From Sutterella sp. (GTDB lineage Bacteria > Pseudomonadota > Gammaproteobacteria > Burkholderiales > Burkholderiaceae_F): a stretch of 23,003 nucleotides of DNA. The stretch covers positions 1 to 23,003 of the forward strand of contig JAHHRH010000022.1 in assembly GCA_020025915.1 (NCBI GenBank), read 5' to 3'. The position numbers and the translations under genes were made by a program. Within the stretch, counting starts at the first letter, position 1; every line of letters starts with the position of its first letter. Positions 9,101 through 14,862 of this stretch are shown piece by piece. A model generated the notes under the pieces. The model ran no database searches. It saw only the letters and a list, made by a program, of their open reading frames with translations, and was not told where the DNA came from.

Positions 9101-9959
9101 CGCCCGCATTAATGGCTACGTTGCCTCCAATACAGCAAGCATCGGCGGACGCTGGGTCAACAGCAAAAACAAGTCCTGCCGCAGTCGCTGCTTCTTCAAT
9201 GCGACGCGTAACGCAACCTGCACCACATTCAATGACCGGATGTTGACCTTCAACCCCTGGGAGTTCACGCATCACCGGACCGCTATGACGGTCAAATTTT
9301 TCCATGTTGATGACGGCGCTCATTTCGTCAAGCGGCACCGCGCCGCCTGTGTAGCCCGTACCGCCAGAACGCGGAATGATGGTGAGTTCTAAATCGAAGA
9401 GGGCACGCACAAGCGGTGCAATTTCTTCTTCTCGATCGGGAAACACTACCACGAATGGATATTCGACACGCCAGTCGGTGGCATCGGTGACGTGGGACAC
9501 GCGAGCAAACCCATCAAAACGGATATTGGTAGGTGCTGTAATGGTTGAGAGGCGCTTTTTGACTTCTGCGCGCTTGGCAACTAGCTTTGGGAATGTTGCC
9601 TCAAATTCGCAGACGGCGTTACTCGCTAAAGAAATGAGGTCGTAAACGTCGGCATTGCCCGCTGCGCGTTGACGCACGGCTTCAAGACGGCGGCTCATTT
9701 CGCGCACAAGGAGTTTTAATCGACGCGGATGGTCAATCAAGTCATCAATAAGATAAGGGTTACGTTTAACGGCCCAAATGTCGCCCAAGACTTCAAAAAG
9801 CATACGGGCTGAGCGACCGGTTTTGCGCGAGGTTCGTAAAGATTCAATCGTATCCCAGGCGGGGGCACCTAGGAGTCGAATCACAATTTCGCGGTCCGAA
9901 AAAGACGTGTAGTTATACGGAATTTCTCGAACGCGGGGTTTGATTGGTGTTTCGGTCAT
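6198..9959 (-). CDS. DUF3683 fused FAD-linked / 4Fe-4S oxidoreductase (GlcD+GlcF type)
   Basis: A 1253-residue single-chain dehydrogenase related to glycolate oxidase and D-lactate dehydrogenase. Order: N-terminal DUF3683-like region (1-160); PCMH-type FAD-binding domain (about 165-400) with IIPRSGGTGYTGGAVP; FAD-linked oxidase C-terminal domain with HMHAGDGNVHTN near 665 and GEHGIGLTKFE near 710. Two 4Fe-4S motifs follow: CLRCGKCKPVC (about 790) and CTICHRCVKPCP (about 855). Two CCG modules end the chain: FYFPGCG near 1003 with CCGHPQ, and YHDPCH with RCCGESG near 1157. It probably oxidises a 2-hydroxy acid such as D-lactate or glycolate and passes electrons to the quinone pool. The true substrate is unknown. 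GGAG lies 6 nt before the ATG. Monocistronic, with a palindromic operator candidate upstream. Confidence 0.9.
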   Translation of the reverse strand: MTETPIKPRVREIPYNYTSFSDREIVIRLLGAPAWDTIESLRTSRKTGRSARMLFEVLGDIWAVKRNPYLIDDLIDHPRRLKLLVREMSRRLEAVRQRAAGNADVYDLISLASNAVCEFEATFPKLVAKRAEVKKRLSTITAPTNIRFDGFARVSHVTDATDWRVEYPFVVVFPDREEEIAPLVRALFDLELTIIPRSGGTGYTGGAVPLDEMSAVINMEKFDRHSGPVMRELPGVEGQHPVIECGAGCVTRRIEEAATAAGLVFAVDPASADACCIGGNVAINAGGKKATLWGTTIDNLAWWKMVNVEGKVIRVERVGHNFGRIHEVETAEFDIHELTDDGKIVKTERLSIPGRTFRKEGLGKDVTDKYLCGLPAIQKEGTDGIVMLAAFVLHRMPTYGRTVCLEFYGTVAQATPAIVEVRDYVRNHKTVQLAGLEHIDWRYVRAVGYRAKEEGRGMPKMVLLADIVSDNEADLDAATERICEMARARTGAGFIARTPEARKSYWKERSRTASIAKHTNAFKLNEDVVIPLERLGEYSDEIERINIEFSFKNKIRIANAFADILGDAAYDQTAGIKWARDLTAQMRDRWVTMYEDLDALSLTYLEEGTEPIDGETIFLAMRDGRLRISIKLDILKPLAQALPADLLKTLQATHAKHVRSRLFVALHMHAGDGNVHTNLPVNSDDYGMMLDAEKTLGRIMALAERLGGVISGEHGIGLTKFEFLSDEKFRPFREWKQRIDPEGRFNRGKLMAGGGLERTYTPSFELFRAESLILENSGLGAISQSVKNCLRCGKCKPVCTTHIPRANLLYSPRNKILALGLMTEAFLYESQTRRGLSLRHFNELVDLADHCTICHRCVKPCPVKIDFGHVTTAVKAFLTRSGYRDFNPAAIAGEALVDAVNPFAVRAIHAGAVRVGYKLQRLGHELVEKRLSGTLEKIRTEPRSTTGRPSLKGQVIHLLSAPLPNRMPAKTMRQELGIEEEIMIPILRRPDMPEDTEAVFYFPGCGSEKLFGDVGLAVQAMLWHAGVQTVLPPGYRCCGHPQLAYGNTAKAEKLMTENRALFHRMANTLNYLDIRTVVVSCGTCIKALDEYDFNRIFPGCRIIDIHEFLLERGITMPTHEDKYLYHDPCHTPLRNSVPLNTVKQLTGANVVQTERCCGESGLFAVKRPDIASQVRTRKFEEIEKAKAKAEVAGNVKMLTTCPGCLQGLSRYEERANFTTDYVVVEMAHQILGANWRDQFIRTAKNGGIEKVYV

Positions 9960-10031
9960 AGGGGGCTCCGAAAATATTGACGTGTGACGAGTTGACCACG
10001 ACTTAGCGGCAACGGGGCAACGTGAAATGAC

Positions 10032-10047
10032 AGTATGAATTCATACT
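10032..10047. promoter_or_regulatory. Perfect 16-bp palindrome upstream of the oxidoreductase, candidate operator
   Basis: AGTATGAATTCATACT is its own reverse complement and lies 73-88 bp before the minus-strand start at 9959, with a CATACT hexamer that could serve as -10. Genes of this dehydrogenase class are often controlled by GntR/FadR-type repressors that bind short palindromes. The identity of the regulator is inference. Confidence 0.45.
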
Positions 10048-10259
10048 AACCCATTGAAAGAGAGGGGAATTAGCTCATACGGTCTAGGTTGTATCGCCCA
10101 TCTATACCTTGATAGAGGTAGGCGTTAGGCGAGAGTAACCGCACCGTTTGAAACGCCATCTTAGCCCTGAATTATCCTAGAAAGGTGTCTCACTTTCTGG
10201 ATTAGTTCAATCCTCTCGATTTATCGGCGAGGTTGTTTAGGAAGAAAGCTTTGGAAAAT

Positions 10260-10290
10260 GATGTCTGTCTATAGACAGACATCTGTCTAG
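10260..10290. repeat. Overlapping inverted repeats upstream of the receptor gene
   Basis: Bases 10260-10283 form a perfect 24-bp palindrome whose left half is GATGTCTGTCTA. The right half is also the left arm of a second inverted repeat, TAGACAGA (10272-10279), CA, TCTGTCTA (10282-10289). Three copies of one half-site thus alternate in orientation, as in an operator for a dimeric regulator or two mutually exclusive hairpins. Confidence 0.6.
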
Positions 10291-10318
10291 CAGTCTCTTC
10301 AAAGAGCTCTTAAGTGAC

Positions 10319-10337
10319 AACAATAACCATTCTCAAT
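10319..10337 (-). promoter_or_regulatory. Weak second Fur-like site
   Basis: Read on the minus strand, ATTGAGAATGGTTATTGTT matches the proteobacterial Fur pattern AATGANAATNATTNTCATT except at four fixed positions. It lies 70 bp upstream of the stronger Fur box. Confidence 0.3.
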
Positions 10338-10405
10338 AGAGCGAGAAAAGGTCATAAGAATAATCAAAAATGTGTCTTGAAACATTCCTATAAGATTACA
10401 CTCAA

Positions 10406-10424
10406 AATGAGAATAAGTCTCATT
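10406..10424 (+). promoter_or_regulatory. Fur box in front of the receptor operon
   Basis: AATGAGAATAAGTCTCATT is an inverted repeat (AATGAGA, five bases, TCTCATT). It matches the Fur pattern AATGANAATNATTNTCATT at all fixed positions but one. It ends 24 bp before the receptor start, so bound Fur-Fe would block transcription or elongation when iron is plentiful. The receptor's function supports this reading. Confidence 0.75.
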
Positions 10425-10448
10425 GGAAGTAATAAAGGATGTTCCTTC

Positions 10449-13097
10449 ATGTTGTTTAAACGAAATCTTTGGGCGGTCAGTATGATGGCAGCCCTTACCG
10501 CCATGACACAAATGCCCCATGCTCAGGCACATGCAATGTCTTCAGACGATGAGGCTTTAGTGGTCGATAAGGAGGCTGATCTTGACGAAGCGCCAGAGGC
10601 AACCGGCGAAGATACAGTCGTGGTTCGTGACCGTGCTGACCAAAACTTGACATCGTTTCAGCATCTGTCACGTGAAGATATTGCGAAGCGTCCGACCGAA
10701 GACGGGAACATCACGGATCTTTTAAAGAGTAATCCCGCTGTGCAATTTTCAACACATGGCGATGGTGCTTTGCAGATGGGCGAAATCAAGCCGTCGAACA
10801 TTTCGATTCATGGCTCTGTTGCCTATCAAAATAATTACACATTAGACGGGGTTTCTACGAATAGTGACCTCGATCCTGCAGAGCAGACCTCTGTGACCAG
10901 TACACGTTTGGGGGCGGCTGATGAGCAGGGTTTTTATGTTGACTCTCGTTTGATTGATAGTGTCACCGTGTATGACCACAACATTCCGGTCAACTTCGGT
11001 GGTTTTACAGGCGGTGTCGTCGATGCTACGACCCGTAGTTGGCGTGGTGAAAACCATTTCAGTGTGTTTGGCCGCATGACCAAATCGGGCTGGAGTCGTA
11101 TGCATACGGATCCAGGCTTGGATGTCAACTCTGGCGATAGTGACGTTTCTAAACCTGCGCAATTCCAGACGGACTTTGAAAAGCGCACGTATGGCTTTAA
11201 TGCCGAGTTCGGCTTAACCGATGATCTCGGCATCGTGATGGGGTATAGCCGTCGAGAGTCGAAAATCCCAACGGTACAGGTGCCGGTGACATCGGTGACC
11301 TTTGTGCCTTCTGCTGATGATCCTGACACTTTAGACGTGTTGCTAGAGCCGCAAAATGGTCGTACGCAAAACCAAAAGCGTGAAGCTGATAACTTCTTTA
11401 TGAAGGCCACTTTCTATGCGACACCTTATACCGAAGCGAATCTAGCGTTTACGTATTCGGGTTACGAGTCGCGAGGCTTTTTGTCGACAGTGGCCAATTC
11501 TGGCTATCAAGACCAGCACGATGGCTACAATTTGACGGGCTCCATCAAGCATCAATTTGAGGGTGGGGTATGGGATGCGTCGCTCGCTTACACCATGATG
11601 CGTGATAAGCGTACGAGCGACAGCAAAAATTGGTCGCAGTTAGACCGATATACGATTGAAACGGTGCCAGGACCTGACGGCAATCCGACCACGCAAACCA
11701 CCAACATGTCGTCCACGGCTTCGGGTGGTTTGGGTGATCTTTCGTCTTCGCAAGGCGTAGTGTCGGGTAAGGCTAAGGTGGACTTTAATCCGATCACGTG
11801 GGGCCCTGTGACTCAACAGTGGACGGTGGGGACTGAATGGTCTTTGACGCGCGCTGAATACGAACGTAAACAAAACTACTATCGCTGGACGGCGCAGCTT
11901 TCTGAATCCGAATATTTCACGCACACGGACTTCTATACGACGCGTTGGAAGGCTGGGACCTATAAGGCCGACTACAACCAGGGTGCTGTCTTTCTCCAAG
12001 ATACGATCGGTATTGATGATTGGATGGTGCGCGCAGGCGTACGTGGTGAATATGACAACTTCACTAAGGACTTTAATGTTGCGCCGCGTCTCTCGGTTTC
12101 TTGGGATGTAGTGGGTAACGGTCAGTCGATTCTAACTTTTGGGGCTAATCGATACTATGGCCGCAATATTCTGACCTATGCGCTTTATGGCGCTCAAAAT
12201 GGCGGCATGGAGAATACCTATTCGTATGCGGATGACAAAAATCCTGGCGATGCGAGTGAATGGTTCTCGGCCAATGACTACGAAGGCTTATCCGACCTGA
12301 AAACCCCATATAGCGATGAGTTGAGCCTAGGACTCTCGCAGCGTTTGTGGGACTGGTCTGCCAACATTGCCTATGTGCATCGTGATGGTCGTGACGAAGT
12401 GCGTTCCAAGGCCAAGGTGGAAGGTGAGGGCTATGACAAACGCTTTATTCGATCGTTCTATAACGGCGGCGAGTCTGAGCACGATTCTGTGATTTTTAGC
12501 TTCAATAATGTGGCACCGATGAAGTTCGCTCAAGCGTCGCACTGGTTGCGCTTCTCGGCTGCTTGGCAAAAAACGAAGAGCAATACGGCACTCGACCAAG
12601 GCTACAGCGAACTTGAAAGCGGCAAGACCGTCAATATGGACTATGTCTACTACGACGGCAAGGTCATTAAGGCAAGTGATTTGGACGCAACGGACTTCAA
12701 TATCCCGATGAAGTTCGATCTTGAAACAACGTCTGAATGGGCCAATTTGGGACTCACGTGGTTCAACTTCTTCCATCTTTACCTCGATCGTGATCAGGCG
12801 ATCCGAGATGACGGCGAATATTACGCCTGGACGCATACGGTGGATGGTCAGTGGGGACAATACGAGCAGACCGACCAGATTCGTAAGTACAACAAGGTGC
12901 ACTTTGGTTCTGCGTGGTCGTGGGATACCAAGCTCCTTTATCAGCCTGATTGGATGAAGGGGGTTGGTGTGTCGCTCGAAGTCTATAACCTCACGAATAA
13001 CCGTAATGCCACCGATGTCTTTGTCTATAAAGGCCGTCAGTACCAGAGCTTTGACCCGGGTCGTCAGTTCTGGGTACAGGTGTCGTACGAGTACTAA
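10449..13097 (+). CDS. TonB-dependent outer-membrane receptor (FusA/YddB-like by context)
   Basis: An 882-residue outer-membrane gated-pore receptor. The signal peptide MLFKRNLWAVSMMAALTAMTQMPHAQA is followed by an acidic linker and a TonB box DTVVV at residues 55-59. The plug comes next (ITDLLKSNPAVQFS, NYTLDGVSTNSDLDP, GGFTGGVVDATTR). A long 22-strand-type beta barrel with large loops ends in aromatic FWVQVSYEY. The frame stays open upstream to 10314, but those 45 codons overlie the Fur box and do not look like a signal peptide. AAAGGA at 10434-10439 is 9 nt before the chosen ATG. Downstream FusD/YddA-like and FusC/PqqL-like genes suggest import of an iron-containing protein such as ferredoxin. 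The ligand cannot be read from sequence and a siderophore or other ligand is possible. Confidence 0.9.
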   Translation: MLFKRNLWAVSMMAALTAMTQMPHAQAHAMSSDDEALVVDKEADLDEAPEATGEDTVVVRDRADQNLTSFQHLSREDIAKRPTEDGNITDLLKSNPAVQFSTHGDGALQMGEIKPSNISIHGSVAYQNNYTLDGVSTNSDLDPAEQTSVTSTRLGAADEQGFYVDSRLIDSVTVYDHNIPVNFGGFTGGVVDATTRSWRGENHFSVFGRMTKSGWSRMHTDPGLDVNSGDSDVSKPAQFQTDFEKRTYGFNAEFGLTDDLGIVMGYSRRESKIPTVQVPVTSVTFVPSADDPDTLDVLLEPQNGRTQNQKREADNFFMKATFYATPYTEANLAFTYSGYESRGFLSTVANSGYQDQHDGYNLTGSIKHQFEGGVWDASLAYTMMRDKRTSDSKNWSQLDRYTIETVPGPDGNPTTQTTNMSSTASGGLGDLSSSQGVVSGKAKVDFNPITWGPVTQQWTVGTEWSLTRAEYERKQNYYRWTAQLSESEYFTHTDFYTTRWKAGTYKADYNQGAVFLQDTIGIDDWMVRAGVRGEYDNFTKDFNVAPRLSVSWDVVGNGQSILTFGANRYYGRNILTYALYGAQNGGMENTYSYADDKNPGDASEWFSANDYEGLSDLKTPYSDELSLGLSQRLWDWSANIAYVHRDGRDEVRSKAKVEGEGYDKRFIRSFYNGGESEHDSVIFSFNNVAPMKFAQASHWLRFSAAWQKTKSNTALDQGYSELESGKTVNMDYVYYDGKVIKASDLDATDFNIPMKFDLETTSEWANLGLTWFNFFHLYLDRDQAIRDDGEYYAWTHTVDGQWGQYEQTDQIRKYNKVHFGSAWSWDTKLLYQPDWMKGVGVSLEVYNLTNNRNATDVFVYKGRQYQSFDPGRQFWVQVSYEY

Positions 13098-13120
13098 AGC
13101 TGACATGTAACGCAATCAAG

Positions 13121-13165
13121 GGCTTCGCTAGAGCGATCGCTTTAGCGAAGCCAAAGTGTGTTTTT
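13121..13165 (+). terminator. Long hairpin between receptor and ABC gene, possible leaky terminator
   Basis: GGCTTCGCTA (13121-13130) pairs with TAGCGAAGCC (13143-13152), and the interior GAGCGATCGCTT is itself almost self-complementary. A run of five T (13161-13165) comes only after eight bases, so termination is probably partial. It may stabilise the receptor transcript and lower expression of the genes that follow. Confidence 0.5.
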
Positions 13166-13185
13166 ACTATTGGTATGGATGTTAC

Positions 13186-14862
13186 ATGCATCAACTTCAA
13201 TGTTTTTGGTCTTTGATTCGTCCCTTTTGGACACGTAGCGAACGTCGTGTGGCGGCCTGGGCTTTGCTCGCTTTGGTTATGGCGTTATCGCTTTCGACCG
13301 TTTGGTTTTCTGTTCGTTTGAATACGTGGAATGGCGCGTTCTTTAATGCGATTCAGGCGATGGATGGCGACAAGATTTATCCCTTGTTGCTGGAATTTAT
13401 TGCAATTGTCTCTGTCTTTGTGGTGGTGCTCGTCTATGCGGACTGGCTCCAGAAGAAGCTCATCATCGAATGGCGTAAGTGGATGACGGCCGATCTTTTG
13501 TCGCGTTGGTTGTCAAAAGATAGCCGCCATTATCGGTTGAAGCTCGCGGGGCTTGAACCGGACAACCCAGACCAACGTATTCAAGAAGACGTTCGACTTT
13601 TGGTGGAGTCATCGCTCTCGCTTTTGATCTCATTTGCCCGATCGCTTTTGACGATTGTGAGTTTTATCACCATTTTGTGGACGTTATCAGGCACCTTGTC
13701 GTGGGTGGCCTTTGGTGTTGAGTGGACGATACCTGGGTACATGGTGTGGGCTTGTATTGGTTACACGCTGGTTGCGACAGGCTTGACGCATCTCATTGGC
13801 CGACCGCTCATGGCATTAAATTTTGAGCAGCAAAAGCGTGAAGCCGATTTTCGTAGTGGTCTCTTTGGTGTGCGTCAGCATGGCGAAGCGGTGGCAGGCT
13901 TTCATGGGGAAGCGAATGAGTCACAGCGTTTGCAAGCGCGTTTTAAAGGGGTTGTGAGCAACTGGCGTGCACTCATGGATCGACAGCGTAATCTGGCCTT
14001 TTTTACGGTAGGTTTTGGTCAAGTGACGCAGCTCGTGCCCATCTTTTTTGCGTTACCCCAATTCTTGTCAGGCGCGATTCAGTTAGGTGGCTTAATGCAG
14101 GTTCGTTTGGCCTTTGGTCAGGTTGCATCTGCCATCGGTTGGTTTATTTACGCCTACCGCGATATTGCGGAATGGTCTGCGACTGTGGATCGTTTGATGG
14201 GTTTTGAACGTGCGTTAGCTACGCCGTTACCGCAAGCAACCTTTGAAAATCCGCGTCAGGGTCGTTCGATCTCAGTGGTTGGCACGCTTCAGACGCCCAA
14301 GGGTGAGGTGCTCTTAAATGATGTGGCTTTTAGTGCCAATCCAGGTGAACTCACCGTCATCAAAGGGGCTTCAGGGATTGGTAAAAGCACGTTGATGCGT
14401 GCGCTCGCTGGGTTTTGGCCGTGGGTTGACGGTCGCATAGCGACGGATCGTTCAGCACTTTGGATTTCGCAAGCGACATGGTTGCCTGAGATGACTTTGG
14501 CTTCGTTACTTGCATACCCTCGTCAACCAAAGGCTTTTACACGTGAACAGTACGCTGAGGTGCTTGAAGCCGTGGGGCTTGATGTATTGAAGGAAGACTT
14601 GGATTGTTCCACACCAGTCTTATGGTCGCAGCGTTGCTCGGGGGGCGAGCAACAACGTCTTTTGATTGCGCGTGCGCTTTTACAAAAGCCAGATGTCCTT
14701 TTGATGGATGAGACGACATCGGGTTTGGATGACGCTTTAGTGGAACGCCTTATTCATCGCTTAAAAACCAATTTAAATCACAGCACGATGGTGCTGATAT
14801 CACATCAACCGACGGCACATCGTTTATCAGACCGTCTTTTCCATTTGGGAGATCATTCATGA
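13186..14862 (+). CDS. YddA/FusD-like ABC transporter, fused permease and ATPase
   Basis: A 558-residue half-transporter of the SbmA/BacA-like ABC_membrane_2 class, close to E. coli YddA in length (about 561). The membrane part (about 20-330) carries the family markers NPDQRIQED and EADFRSGLFGVRQHGEAVAGF. The ATPase part has Walker A GASGIGKST (394-402), signature CSGGEQQR (with Cys for the usual Leu), Walker B VLLMDE and switch His in LISHQ. It would work as a homodimer in the inner membrane. In the Fus/Ydd systems the related protein is encoded with the receptor and the M16 protease; its cargo direction is not proven. The frame is open from a GTG at 13156, but that codon falls almost on the terminator hairpin. 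The ATG at 13186, with GGA 6 nt before, is preferred. Its last 4 nt overlap the protease gene. Confidence 0.88.
   Translation: MHQLQCFWSLIRPFWTRSERRVAAWALLALVMALSLSTVWFSVRLNTWNGAFFNAIQAMDGDKIYPLLLEFIAIVSVFVVVLVYADWLQKKLIIEWRKWMTADLLSRWLSKDSRHYRLKLAGLEPDNPDQRIQEDVRLLVESSLSLLISFARSLLTIVSFITILWTLSGTLSWVAFGVEWTIPGYMVWACIGYTLVATGLTHLIGRPLMALNFEQQKREADFRSGLFGVRQHGEAVAGFHGEANESQRLQARFKGVVSNWRALMDRQRNLAFFTVGFGQVTQLVPIFFALPQFLSGAIQLGGLMQVRLAFGQVASAIGWFIYAYRDIAEWSATVDRLMGFERALATPLPQATFENPRQGRSISVVGTLQTPKGEVLLNDVAFSANPGELTVIKGASGIGKSTLMRALAGFWPWVDGRIATDRSALWISQATWLPEMTLASLLAYPRQPKAFTREQYAEVLEAVGLDVLKEDLDCSTPVLWSQRCSGGEQQRLLIARALLQKPDVLLMDETTSGLDDALVERLIHRLKTNLNHSTMVLISHQPTAHRLSDRLFHLGDHS

Larger units (their letters stand above)
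9960..10448. promoter_or_regulatory. Divergent control region between the oxidoreductase and the receptor operon
   Basis: About 490 bases without a gene. From left to right it holds the 16-bp palindrome 10032-10047; a hairpin-rich stretch with TACCT/AGGTA (10105-10120) overlapping TCTAT/ATAGA (10101-10116); and AGAAAG/CTTTCT (10179-10198) flanked by CC and GG. Further right are the overlapping inverted repeats 10260-10290, a weaker Fur-like site at 10319-10337, a TATAAG hexamer at 10389-10394 and the Fur box at 10406-10424. I see no tRNA or long ORF. A structured small RNA in 10095-10200 is possible but lacks a T-tailed terminator. Confidence 0.5.

Noticed and set aside
10070..10155. tRNA-like start GGAATTAGCTCA in the control region
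   Set aside because: No acceptor stem, anticodon loop or T-arm consensus follows within tRNA length.
10314..10448. N-terminal extension of the receptor from the upstream start
   Set aside because: These codons overlie the Fur box, read as a basic non-signal sequence, and a proper RBS and signal peptide begin at 10449.
12327..13115. 262-codon minus-strand open frame inside the receptor gene
   Set aside because: The plus strand encodes a complete TonB-dependent receptor with correct C-terminus; the antisense frame is a shadow without a recognisable fold.
13156..13185. Upstream GTG start of the ABC transporter
   Set aside because: It lies 3 nt after the hairpin stem with no ribosome binding site; the ATG at 13186 gives the usual family length.
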